Notes: generated by a model not told the origin, from the sequence alone. A DNA stretch of 6,566 nt from Muribaculaceae bacterium (GCA_024400895.1 JAKSMA010000141.1:1-6566); one strand, 5' to 3'; shown: positions 1-6,487, counted from the first letter of the stretch. Numbers and translations are program-made.

Positions 1-271
1 GGTGGGATGAGTGCGAGATTTTACAGGGAGCTTGCTCGCGAGGAAAATCATGTGCTCATGCCGCCAGGTGCTTCTGCACCTACCCTACGCGAGGGGTTTA
101 TCTCGGTTTTTGTGCTTCTTCCCCTTATTTTTCCACTTCGCTCACAAGAGGCATAGTCCTTCTGTCTAACCACCACGATTTTTTTGATTTTTATCCGTTC
201 TTGCATACCTGCAAGGTTCTCAAACTGTTCGTTTATCCTGGACGCAAACCCGCACTATCCCTACGTTTTTT
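1..271. other. Unassigned leader/intergenic stretch with small hairpins
   Basis: No gene is supported here. Visible structures are a 6-bp hairpin (66-71 with 76-81, loop TTCT), a 4-bp hairpin directly after it (83-86 with 92-95), the palindrome CTCGCGAG (35-42) and a 6-bp hairpin (200-205 with 210-215). T-rich runs lie near 177-190 and 266-271. One plus-strand frame is open from base 3 to a stop at 282-284 (93 codons, no start inside the window). Its translation is cysteine-rich and resembles no family I know. A 52-codon minus-strand frame (206 down to 48) is equally unconvincing. The stretch could be the end of a structured RNA, a degraded repeat or plain intergenic DNA. The sequence alone does not decide. 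Confidence 0.4.
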
Positions 272-369
272 GTGCAAAGATTAAACTTTTTCGGCAAAAT
301 ATGGTCTACTAAACAAAGGAAGCGGCATAAGAAAGAGAGGTATTCCTCTATTATTTATGTGAAAAGTGT

Positions 370-377
370 TATCTTTG
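370..377 (+). promoter_or_regulatory. Bacteroidetes -7 box for the lipoprotein gene
   Basis: TATCTTTG followed by CA matches the Bacteroidetes sigma-factor -7 consensus TAnnTTTG. It lies 29 bases upstream of the chosen ATG at 407, a usual leader length. No convincing TTTG-type -33 element is visible about 19-21 bases upstream. The box falls inside the longer reading frame that begins at GTG 272, which argues against that upstream start. Confidence 0.6.
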
Positions 378-406
378 CAGTGTTTAACTCTCTAAAACTT
401 ACGATT

Positions 407-934
407 ATGAAAAGATTATACAACTTTCTGATGATAGCCATGATGGCAATGATGAGCATGGCATTCAGCTCTTGTGAAGATCAAAATATCGCTATGGACC
501 TCGAAGGCACATGGGAAGGCTACACCCACATGCAGTCGTACTACAGTTACAGTGGTCGCTACTACAACTCCACTTACTCATACGTGGACTTCTCTACCGA
601 CCCATTCCGCTTCACTTCAGGCAAGGGTCACTGGGTTGACTACTACAGTGGCGCCCCTTGGGACTATATCGCTAACCACATCGAATGGCGCGTGAAAGAC
701 AGAGTGATTGAAATCTACTTCGTAGAAGACGATTACACTATCTACATCGACAACTATCGCCTCTCCGACAGCCACTTCACCGGTCGCGTATATTGGAACA
801 AGTCCACCGATTTCACTTTCGACCTCGTTCACACCTCATCGCCACGTTGGGATCACTACCACTATGGTTACAACTACTACGCACCAGGCAAGGACGGCAA
901 GGCTCCAGAACGTCCACAACGCGTACTGAAATAA
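407..934 (+). CDS. Small outer-membrane-type lipoprotein, calycin-like, function unknown
   Basis: This is a 175-residue predicted lipoprotein. Residues 1-22 form a basic start (MKR) and a methionine-rich hydrophobic core, ending in FSSC with the lipidated cysteine at position 23. The mature part begins with acidic residues and then carries LEGTWEG (32-38), a Gly-x-Trp motif typical of the first strand of lipocalin/calycin barrels. The rest is rich in Tyr, Trp and alternating polar/hydrophobic strands, with a Gly/Pro/Lys-rich tail. ATG 407 is preferred over GTG 272: it puts the signal peptide at the N terminus and lies downstream of the -7 box at 370-377. The gene appears to be a single unit closed by the hairpin at 966-998. 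Barrel fold is inferred from one motif and the strand pattern. Ligand and role are not known. Confidence 0.8.
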   Translation: MKRLYNFLMIAMMAMMSMAFSSCEDQNIAMDLEGTWEGYTHMQSYYSYSGRYYNSTYSYVDFSTDPFRFTSGKGHWVDYYSGAPWDYIANHIEWRVKDRVIEIYFVEDDYTIYIDNYRLSDSHFTGRVYWNKSTDFTFDLVHTSSPRWDHYHYGYNYYAPGKDGKAPERPQRVLK

Positions 935-965
935 GACTGACGAACAACATCATAAGATACATCTC

Positions 966-998
966 ATTGGCGCCACGGCAACCCGCTGTGGCGCCAAT
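966..998 (+). terminator. Strong GC hairpin after the lipoprotein gene
   Basis: An 11-bp perfect stem (966-976 with 988-998) can extend inward by three pairs, one of them G-U, leaving a 5-base loop. It lies about 30 bases after the stop codon at 932-934. No U-tract follows, so it may act as a transcript-end stabiliser or a weak terminator rather than a classical intrinsic one. The left repeat arm of the restriction module begins just downstream. Confidence 0.55.
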
Positions 999-1004
999 CT
1001 CATT

Positions 1005-1142
1005 CCACCCCATCCCCACGCGGATCCCACAGAAATTAGATATTAGAGTTTAGAAGTTAGAAGTTAGAAATTAGACTTGTTGACTGGTTGACTCCCCAAA
1101 ATACACACCGATTCAACAAAAATACAACAGAAAAACACCAAT
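1005..1142 (+). repeat. Left arm of long inverted repeat flanking the R-M module
   Basis: Its reverse complement aligns with 4047-4250. From outside inward it has a pyrimidine-rich outer part (about 1005-1032), six heptamers of type AANTTAG (1033-1074), two octamers of type NGTTGACT (1078-1093), and an inner part containing CCCC, ACACACCGATT and CACCAAT (1094-1142). The order of blocks is the same in the right arm, so the two share ancestry and are not independent low-complexity DNA. The outer part contains GGATCC, which is GGAATCC in the right arm. The arm lies between the hairpin at 966-998 and the AT-rich start region of the methyltransferase gene. Confidence 0.85.
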
Positions 1143-1203
1143 CAAAATTATCCACCTAAATTCTCACTCAATATCAAAATTTATAATTAACTTTACATTT
1201 TAA

Positions 1204-1211
1204 AATATTTG
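1204..1211 (+). promoter_or_regulatory. Possible weak -7 box for the R-M operon
   Basis: AATATTTG differs from TAnnTTTG only at the first base and lies 13 bases before the ATG at 1225. If used, the transcript would have an almost absent leader. No clear -33 element is visible in the very AT-rich stretch before it (1143-1203). This is the only promoter candidate found between the left repeat arm and the methyltransferase gene. Confidence 0.3.
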
Positions 1212-1224
1212 ATGCAAATTTAAG

Positions 1225-2622
1225 ATGACACCTCAAAAATACACTGACACGAACGATAAAGAAGAGTTGAAATGCATACTTTGCGAGAAAATCGCAGAAT
1301 ATAGCAAAGCTCTGGCAGACCGCCACCAACAATTATCACTGTTTGAGACCGCTCCTGTGGAAGTCTACAATGGTGACATTCGTGTCGTGGAATTATTTGC
1401 AGGTGTTGGTGGTTTCCGAATTGGTTTTGAGAGGGCTTCAAAGCGTTTTAAAACTGTTTGGAATAACCAATGGGAGCCGTCAACAAAACGACAAGACGCT
1501 TCTATTGTTTATCAGCATAGATTTGGCCCTGAAGGGCACTCAAATGAGGATATTTCCACAGTAAATGCTGAAGACATTCCCGATTCTGACCTACTTTGTG
1601 GAGGATTCCCTTGCCAGGACTACTCTGTTGCAACCACACTTATCAACTCAAAAGGAATTGAGGGGAAAAAAGGTGTTCTTTGGTGGGAAATACATAGGAT
1701 TTTGCGAGACAAAGGCGAGAAAGCACCAAAATATCTTTTATTGGAAAATGTTGACCGTCTACTCAGTTCGCCAGCTAAGCAGAGAGGTCGTGATTTTGCA
1801 ATAATTCTGGCTTCTCTATCCGATCTTGGTTATTATGTTGAGTGGCGTGTAATCAATGCTGCAGACTACGGTATGCCACAGCGAAGAAAGCGAACTTATA
1901 TTGTCGCGTACCACAAGACGAGTAGAATTGGACAACAATTTGAACGAGCAAGAAAGTCTCCTTTTGAATGGATATTAAATAAAGGTATCATTTCTTCCGC
2001 TTTCCAATGCAGCGAAAAGGAAGCAGGCTATAATAGCGACCATTCCAATTTCACAATTGAAGGCTCGCTTGTTGAGGTAACCAACAACTTTGGAAAGTCC
2101 GAGAAGAAAAATGCGAAATCGGCCGTCTGTAACGCAGGACTAATGGCTGACCGGCAAGTTTGGTCAACAACAGTAAAAGCCGAATATGAAGGTGAAGGAT
2201 TAACTTTAGGTGATATTTTGCTTCCCGAGGAACTCATTCCCGAAGAATTTTTCATTAGTCCCAAGGAACTCGAAAAGTGGGTATATCTGAAGGGACATAA
2301 ATCAGAAAAAAGAATTACAAAAGAAGGGTACGAATATAATTATTCAGAAGGTGCTATGGCTTTCCCTGATTATCTTGACCGTCCTTCTCGAACTATCATC
2401 ACTGGCGAAGGAGGGCAAAGTGCTTCACGCTTCAAGCATGTAGTGCTCACACCATCTGGTCGATATCGTCGTCTTGTTCCTGTGGAGTTAGAGCGCCTAA
2501 ATATGTTCCCCGACAATCACACCCAAGAGGCAACAGACACTCGTCGAGCGTTCTTGATGGGTAATGCTCTCGTCACGGGTATTGTTGAAAATATAGCACA
2601 TGTTTTATTAGATAGAATGTAG
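1225..2622 (+). CDS. Type II DNA (cytosine-5) methyltransferase, Sau3AI-system type
   Basis: This 465-residue C5-cytosine methyltransferase should transfer a methyl group from S-adenosylmethionine to cytosine in the site cut by its partner nuclease. The conserved motifs are in normal order. FAGVGG (58-63) is motif I. GGFPCQDYS (126-134) is motif IV, with catalytic Cys130. ENV (174-176) is motif VI and QRRKR (219-223) is motif VIII. A variable target-recognition region spans about 240-400. The RLVPVELERLNMFPD stretch (about 416-430) and GNALV (446-450) correspond to motifs IX and X. An N-terminal extension of about 50 residues precedes motif I. All key residues are present, so the enzyme looks active. 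It lies one base before the nuclease gene, so the two are almost certainly cotranscribed with the methylase first. Specificity GATC with m5C is inferred from the partner's family. The gene is visibly AT-richer than its neighbours outside the repeats. Confidence 0.93.
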   Translation: MTPQKYTDTNDKEELKCILCEKIAEYSKALADRHQQLSLFETAPVEVYNGDIRVVELFAGVGGFRIGFERASKRFKTVWNNQWEPSTKRQDASIVYQHRFGPEGHSNEDISTVNAEDIPDSDLLCGGFPCQDYSVATTLINSKGIEGKKGVLWWEIHRILRDKGEKAPKYLLLENVDRLLSSPAKQRGRDFAIILASLSDLGYYVEWRVINAADYGMPQRRKRTYIVAYHKTSRIGQQFERARKSPFEWILNKGIISSAFQCSEKEAGYNSDHSNFTIEGSLVEVTNNFGKSEKKNAKSAVCNAGLMADRQVWSTTVKAEYEGEGLTLGDILLPEELIPEEFFISPKELEKWVYLKGHKSEKRITKEGYEYNYSEGAMAFPDYLDRPSRTIITGEGGQSASRFKHVVLTPSGRYRRLVPVELERLNMFPDNHTQEATDTRRAFLMGNALVTGIVENIAHVLLDRM

Positions 2623-2623
2623 T

Positions 2624-4036
2624 ATGCTTAATTACGACCCATCATCAAAATCTTCTATCCTTTCACATGCCCGACTCCTTCTTGGTAAATCTTTGAAAGA
2701 CTTATACAATGAAGCTATCGTACTAAATGGCGGGCGTGGAAGAATGGGGCAATGTGTGGAGCAATTTCATTTCCAATATAGTCCTAACAGCGAAGCTGCC
2801 CCCGACTTTCCCGAAGCAGGTGTTGAATTAAAATGCACTCCCCTTAAAACACTTAGTGATGGTAGCATGGTGCCAAAAGAACGATTAGTTCTAAACATCA
2901 TAGATTATATAAAAGAGGGGAAAGCTACATTTGAAACGAGTAGTTTTTGGAAAAAGAACCAATGGATTCTTTTGATGTTCTATCTTCACGAAAATGGCGT
3001 CCCCGTTATAGACTTGATTTTCAAAATTATTCGACTTTGGAATTTCCCAGAGGTTGATTTGAAAATCATACGCGATGATTGGGAGAAGCTTCATTGGAAG
3101 ATGACACATGGTCTTGCTCACGAAATTTCCGAAGGCGATACTCTGTATTTAGGTGCTTGTACGAAAGGGTCTAAGGCTGGGGCAGAGATGCGAAAGCAAT
3201 TAGACGAAAACGCACCTCTTGCTCAGCAGAGGGCATATTCAATTAAGCCCAAATATATGAGCACTATCATTTTAGATTCGCTTTTGCACCCCGAGATGCA
3301 CGATGGGCTATATCTCAGTAAAAAGCAAAAAGAAAAATTTATAAAGATTGCTGCAGAGGCAAGTAACATTGTCAATTCTATAGAAGAATATCAGCCAAAT
3401 GAAACTTTTGAAGAATTGGTTGAGAGAAAATTCAAACCATATTATGGCCGTACTGTTTACGAGATAGAAGAAACAACTGGTATCAATATCACAAGTAAAG
3501 TGAAAGCAGTTTCCCATGCCACAATTTGTGCTATTCTTGGAGTGAAGACTCAAAAAATTAAAGAGTTTGAAAAAGCTAATTTACAACAAAAATCAATTCG
3601 TTTAGAGCCTAATGGGAAACTGAAGGAAAGTATGGTATTTGGACAAATCAAATACAATGAAATAATAAACGAAGAGAATTGGGAAGATTCCGTTTGGTAT
3701 GAGACACTTACTCAGCGATTCATTTTTGTTGTTTTTAGAAAAAATGAAAATGGTGACCCGAAGAGTTCTGTTTTAGAGAAAGTCTTTTTTTGGGCAATGC
3801 CACAATCAGACCTCCAATTAGCTAAAATATTTTGGAAAGACACTAAATATAAAATCAAAAATGGGGATTTTGAACATTTCATGAAAAGTTCTGATGATAA
3901 TATATGTCATGTTCGCCCAAAAGCTAAAGACTCAAAAGATTTGATGGACACACCATTCGGACCTCAAAAGAAAAAAGGATATTGGCTAAATCGTGATTAT
4001 ATTCTTAAGATTGTAAACGAAAACATCAAAAAATAG
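2624..4036 (+). CDS. Type II restriction endonuclease, MutH/Sau3AI family
   Basis: This 470-residue protein is close in length to Sau3AI and has the same two-part plan. The N-terminal half carries the MutH/Sau3AI catalytic pattern D-x6-E-x-K as Asp61, Glu68 and Lys70. It is preceded by GRMGQCVEQ (39-47), matching the conserved glycine/glutamate segment of the family. The C-terminal half (about residues 290-460) resembles the second MutH-like, non-catalytic DNA-binding domain. It includes FEKANLQQKSIRL, KESMVFGQIKY, the HVRPKAKDSKD segment and a YWLNRDYI end. Sau3AI cleaves before GATC, and this enzyme is predicted to do the same, though related enzymes could differ in specificity. It starts one base after the methyltransferase stop, which suggests translational coupling. 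Its stop lies 10 bases before the right repeat arm. No controller gene or Vsr-type repair gene accompanies the pair. Confidence 0.92.
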   Translation: MLNYDPSSKSSILSHARLLLGKSLKDLYNEAIVLNGGRGRMGQCVEQFHFQYSPNSEAAPDFPEAGVELKCTPLKTLSDGSMVPKERLVLNIIDYIKEGKATFETSSFWKKNQWILLMFYLHENGVPVIDLIFKIIRLWNFPEVDLKIIRDDWEKLHWKMTHGLAHEISEGDTLYLGACTKGSKAGAEMRKQLDENAPLAQQRAYSIKPKYMSTIILDSLLHPEMHDGLYLSKKQKEKFIKIAAEASNIVNSIEEYQPNETFEELVERKFKPYYGRTVYEIEETTGINITSKVKAVSHATICAILGVKTQKIKEFEKANLQQKSIRLEPNGKLKESMVFGQIKYNEIINEENWEDSVWYETLTQRFIFVVFRKNENGDPKSSVLEKVFFWAMPQSDLQLAKIFWKDTKYKIKNGDFEHFMKSSDDNICHVRPKAKDSKDLMDTPFGPQKKKGYWLNRDYILKIVNENIKK

Positions 4037-4046
4037 TTTTGAATAA

Positions 4047-4250
4047 ATTGGTGTTAATTGGGGTTTTAATTGGATAAAATCGGTGTGTGTGTTGGGGAGT
4101 CCACAAGTCAACAGGTCCACGAGTCAACGAGTCAATGAGTCAACAGGTCAACGAGTCTAATTTCTAATTTCTAACTTCTAAACTCTAATTTCTAACATCT
4201 AATTTCTGTGGAATCCGTGGAATCTGCGTGCGGGGGTGGGTGGGCGGAAG
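4047..4250 (-). repeat. Right arm of long inverted repeat flanking the R-M module
   Basis: It aligns in inverted orientation with 1005-1142. The blocks are an inner part beginning ATTGGTG and including AATCGGTGTGT and GGGGAGT (4047-4100), seven octamers (4098-4153), seven heptamers of type CTAANNT (4157-4205), and an outer part starting CTGTGG (4206-4250). Compared with the left arm it has five more octamers, one more heptamer and a 9-base near-duplication (TGGAATCCG/TGGAATCTG) in the outer part. It begins just after the endonuclease stop and ends before the promoter of the next gene. The outer end is a G-rich tract, mirrored by the C-rich end of the left arm. Confidence 0.85.
4098..4153 (+). 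repeat. Tandem octamer array inside the right arm
   Basis: There are seven consecutive 8-base units with consensus AGTCAACG; variants begin with GG or carry CCAC in place of CAAC. The left arm has only two units at the matching place (1078-1093, opposite strand). The array is followed by AGT and then by the heptamer block without a gap. Copy-number change by slippage is the simplest explanation for the difference. Confidence 0.85.
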
Positions 4251-4291
4251 TGGTGGATATTTCCTTTTTATTTGTTATTATTGCCGATGTG

Positions 4292-4322
4292 TTTGTGGTT
4301 TCTGAATTTTGTTATACTTTTG
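4292..4322 (+). promoter_or_regulatory. Bacteroidetes promoter for the amide hydrolase gene
   Basis: TTTG at 4292-4295, a 19-base spacer and TACTTTTG at 4315-4322 match both the -33 and -7 elements of the Bacteroidetes consensus with ideal spacing. The predicted transcript start falls near 4329, about 25 bases before ATG 4354. The longer reading frame's start at 4309 lies inside the promoter, so it is not the real start. Confidence 0.75.
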
Positions 4323-4353
4323 CTATGATATTATTTTTATACTGAATGAAACT

Positions 4354-5652
4354 ATGAAGAATTTTTTTGTTGTAGGCTTGATAGCCATGGCATCTCTTGC
4401 CACTTCATGCACAAGCAATACGCCTCGCGCTAATGAGAAAATCGCAGACTACTTATACGCTTGTGAAATTGACAGTGTGAACTTTGAACTGTGTGCGCTT
4501 GCGAGCGAACACTATCGCCCGAAGAATGCAGGCGCTTGCTCTGAAGTGCGTAAAGGCAATTTTGTGGGTCGTAACCTCGACTGGAATATCAACAAGGAGG
4601 CTTCCTTTATTATCAAAACCAACGCCACTCAAGGCCGCTACGCTTCTATCGGCGTATCGGGTTGTGTGCCTGTGATTAGCGATAGCTTGGGTAACGCTGG
4701 TGGCTATAGCGACCTCTACACTATCGTGCCTGTGACCACTGTGGATGGCATTAACGAAAAGGGCCTCTATGTGGGTGTGAATGTGGCTCCTACTGGTGAA
4801 ACTTCGCTCGACAAGTCGAAATGGCAAAATCATAAATGGGGACTTGGCGCTGCGTTCACTCGCCCAGAAGCAACCCTCACTTATTGCACTACATTCGTTG
4901 TGCGCTTCTTGCTCGATTTTGCTGCATCGGTTGATGAGGCAAAGGATTTGGTGGAAAGTGTCAACTGGTTTGACCCATGTGGGTTCCCAACTCCCGGCGA
5001 TGCACAATCGTTCCACTGGCTCATCTGCGATGAGAAGAAGAGTGCCGTGCTTGAATTTATCGACAATAAGCCTGTGTTCCTCGAAACCACCGAAGTGTCG
5101 AAGCCTTCAGTGTCGACCATCATGACCAACTTCAGCAACACACTCTATGCCGACTCTACCAACCGCATTATCCAAGACCATGGTGCTGGCTACGAACGCT
5201 ACGATGTGCTCTGCAAAGGCTATGCTGCCACTGCTCCAACTTGGGAGGGTATGGCTAAGTTGATGGAAAGTGTGTGGTACACCAAATGCTACACTATCAA
5301 GAATGGCGACCCTAATTTCTGGCTGACCGACAACTACAATGACCAATATCTTTCTTCCAAGATGTATGGCAACATGGATATGTGGAACGACAAGGGTTTT
5401 GTGCACTACGTTGATTCCCTCAAAGGAATGTTCAATGATAAATCAAATTGGCACACTGCTACCTCTACACTCTGGTACACCGTTCACACTTGCGTTTACG
5501 ACCTCGCTAAGCGTGAACTCCACATCAAGGTGAGCGAAGGTCTTGACGGACAGAAGGACTACTACACTTGCAGCATCAACAGCACCTTCCCTCGTCCATT
5601 CGACTTGATGCCTGAAGGCCATGTGCTCTTCGACGGCAAGTATTCGAAATAA
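4354..5652 (+). CDS. Lipoprotein-type linear amide C-N hydrolase (choloylglycine hydrolase family)
   Basis: This 432-residue Ntn hydrolase would cleave non-peptide C-N amide bonds. The family includes bile salt hydrolases, penicillin V acylases and acid-ceramidase-like enzymes. Residues 1-18 are a signal peptide, and ATSC gives a likely lipidated Cys19. The probable nucleophile is Cys62 in GACSEV, followed at the expected distance by GRNLDW, with Arg73 and Asp76. Further family features are DGINEKGL (131-138) with Asn143, FHWLICDEKKSAVLEF (220-235), Asn259 in IMTNFSN, and Arg282 in YERYDVL. Matching Asn143, Asn259 and Arg282 to catalytic residues is inferred. It is longer than typical bile salt hydrolases (about 320-360 residues), with about 43 residues between the lipid cysteine and the nucleophile. 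Bile salt, N-acyl amino acid or another amide could be the substrate; the sequence does not say which. It is a single gene with its own promoter, convergent with mscL. Confidence 0.87.
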   Translation: MKNFFVVGLIAMASLATSCTSNTPRANEKIADYLYACEIDSVNFELCALASEHYRPKNAGACSEVRKGNFVGRNLDWNINKEASFIIKTNATQGRYASIGVSGCVPVISDSLGNAGGYSDLYTIVPVTTVDGINEKGLYVGVNVAPTGETSLDKSKWQNHKWGLGAAFTRPEATLTYCTTFVVRFLLDFAASVDEAKDLVESVNWFDPCGFPTPGDAQSFHWLICDEKKSAVLEFIDNKPVFLETTEVSKPSVSTIMTNFSNTLYADSTNRIIQDHGAGYERYDVLCKGYAATAPTWEGMAKLMESVWYTKCYTIKNGDPNFWLTDNYNDQYLSSKMYGNMDMWNDKGFVHYVDSLKGMFNDKSNWHTATSTLWYTVHTCVYDLAKRELHIKVSEGLDGQKDYYTCSINSTFPRPFDLMPEGHVLFDGKYSK

Positions 5653-5684
5653 GATGTTAGAAGATAGAAATTAGAAGTTAGATT
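5653..5684 (+). repeat. Third, short copy of the heptamer repeat
   Basis: Four 7-base units (TTAGAAG, ATAGAAA, TTAGAAG, TTAGATT, 5657-5684) begin directly after the hydrolase stop codon. They are in the same orientation as the heptamers of the left arm (1033-1074) and opposite to those of the right arm. No octamers or other arm parts accompany them. This shows that the heptamer family is not confined to the R-M module. Confidence 0.75.
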
Positions 5685-5736
5685 GGTTTTAACCTCGGCC
5701 AAGACAAAAACCGGGATAAACCATACCAGGCATAAA

Positions 5737-5774
5737 AAGGCGCCCCCGAAAGCTTGCGTTTTCGGGGGCGCTTT
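5737..5774. terminator. Bidirectional terminator between the hydrolase gene and mscL
   Basis: A 12-bp perfect stem (5740-5751 with 5760-5771) with three further weak outer pairs encloses an 8-base loop. On the minus strand it is followed by TTTTTAT, a good U-tract for mscL. On the plus strand only CTTTG follows, so termination of the hydrolase transcript may be weaker. It lies about 85 bases from the hydrolase stop and 26 from the mscL stop. Confidence 0.85.
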
Positions 5775-5799
5775 GTCTGTGTTGTATACAGATTTGCGA

Positions 5800-6183
5800 T
5801 TATTTCTTTTCCTTCAAGAGGTCGCGAATTTCGGTAAGCAGCTTTTCTTCTGCACTTGGCTCTGCAGGAGCTTCTGGCTCTGGTTCTGGTTCCTTTTTAA
5901 GTTTGTTGATACCCTTCACCATCAAGAAGATACAGAATGCCACGATAAGGAAGTCGAGCACATTTTGGATGAGGTTGCCATACTTGAGAGTGGCTTCGCC
6001 CACTTTCACGCTGAGGTCGGTGAAGTTGACGCCACCAGTGAGCATACCCACGAGAGGCATGAGGAGGTCGTCGACTACAGAAGTTACGATTTTACCGAAT
6101 GCACCACCGATGATAACACCGACAGCCATGTCCATTACATTGCCCTTAACGGCAAATTCCTTGAATTCTTTAACAAATCCCAT
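5800..6183 (-). CDS. mscL: Large-conductance mechanosensitive channel MscL
   Basis: This 127-residue inner-membrane channel opens under membrane tension to release solutes during osmotic downshock; MscL works as a pentamer. The N-terminal segment [29 protein letters not shown] (5-33) is the family signature. It covers the amphipathic S1 helix and the pore-lining first membrane helix (about 16-45), including the DDLLMPLVG end. A periplasmic loop (46-67) and a second membrane helix (about 70-92) follow. Then come a Glu/Pro linker (98-109) and a C-terminal helix (111-124) that would form the cytoplasmic bundle. Length and architecture match the family (136 residues in E. coli). The gene is transcribed alone on the minus strand from its own -7 box and ends at the shared hairpin. 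It looks intact. Confidence 0.97.
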   Translation of the reverse strand: MGFVKEFKEFAVKGNVMDMAVGVIIGGAFGKIVTSVVDDLLMPLVGMLTGGVNFTDLSVKVGEATLKYGNLIQNVLDFLIVAFCIFLMVKGINKLKKEPEPEPEAPAEPSAEEKLLTEIRDLLKEKK

Positions 6184-6237
6184 AGTGTTGTGATTTTTAG
6201 TTGATTGTTGTTATTTTGTTGGTTATAATTTTAAGTT

Positions 6238-6245
6238 CAAAAATA
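6238..6245 (-). promoter_or_regulatory. -7 box for mscL
   Basis: Read on the minus strand, TATTTTTG fits TAnnTTTG exactly. It lies 54 bases upstream of the mscL start codon. A clear TTTG -33 element is not visible at the usual distance, so the promoter may be weak or the box fortuitous in this AT-rich stretch. Confidence 0.45.
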
Positions 6246-6354
6246 TGGCAAGTTTTAGCCCCTTTTCCACATTAGTAAATATTAAACAATCTTAATTGGG
6301 GAAATTTTTCCATTATTTTTTTCTTTAACATGTTTTTAACCCAAAAAAATGTAT

Positions 6355-6362
6355 TAATTTTG
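6355..6362 (+). promoter_or_regulatory. -7 box for gap
   Basis: TAATTTTG followed by CAG fits the Bacteroidetes -7 consensus well. It predicts a transcript start near 6369 and a leader of almost 120 bases before the gap start codon. The upstream T-rich run (6332-6337) may serve as a poor -33 element. The divergent mscL -7 box is about 110 bases away. Confidence 0.6.
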
Positions 6363-6373
6363 CAGTTGGAAAA

Positions 6374-6405
6374 GATTGAAATGGCAAGAATGCCGCTTTT
6401 CAGTC
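6374..6405 (+). promoter_or_regulatory. Hairpin at the 5' end of the gap leader
   Basis: An 8-bp outer stem (6374-6381 with 6398-6405, one G-U pair) and a 4-bp inner stem (6383-6386 with 6391-6394, loop AGAA) are separated by a small asymmetric internal loop. It begins only a few bases after the predicted transcript start. A 5' hairpin in this position could stabilise the mRNA or bind a regulator. No known riboswitch is recognised. Confidence 0.45.
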
Positions 6406-6487
6406 CCCAAAGTTACGAATTTCAATTCAAAGAGGAAATTTTTATAAACAACTAATTTATATTTTATTAAATTTTTTAGACGTAATT

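Noticed and set aside
48..206. 52-codon minus-strand frame
   Set aside because: It has no recognised homology, unusual use of AGA/AGG codons and no convincing promoter. It is too short to support without conservation.
272..406. Upstream GTG start that would add 45 residues to the lipoprotein
   Set aside because: It would bury the signal peptide inside the protein and start before the likely -7 box at 370-377.
1033..1093. Possible CRISPR array
   Set aside because: The units are 7 and 8 bases and directly tandem, without spacers. There are no cas genes.
4227..4250. G-quadruplex in the G-rich outer end of the right arm
   Set aside because: Only three separate runs of three or more G are present plus a GG, so a standard four-tract quadruplex is not supported.
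1005..4250. Insertion sequence or composite transposon
   Set aside because: There is no transposase or integrase gene between or beside the arms, and no target-site duplication was seen. Only a non-autonomous or recombination-based unit remains possible.
4453..5016. 187-codon open frame on the minus strand
   Set aside because: It lies wholly inside the hydrolase gene, whose family motifs are clear. It shows no recognisable domain or promoter and is an antisense shadow.
5683..6204. 173-codon plus-strand open frame
   Set aside because: It is the complement of mscL, runs through the terminator hairpin and starts in intergenic DNA. MscL on the other strand is unmistakable.
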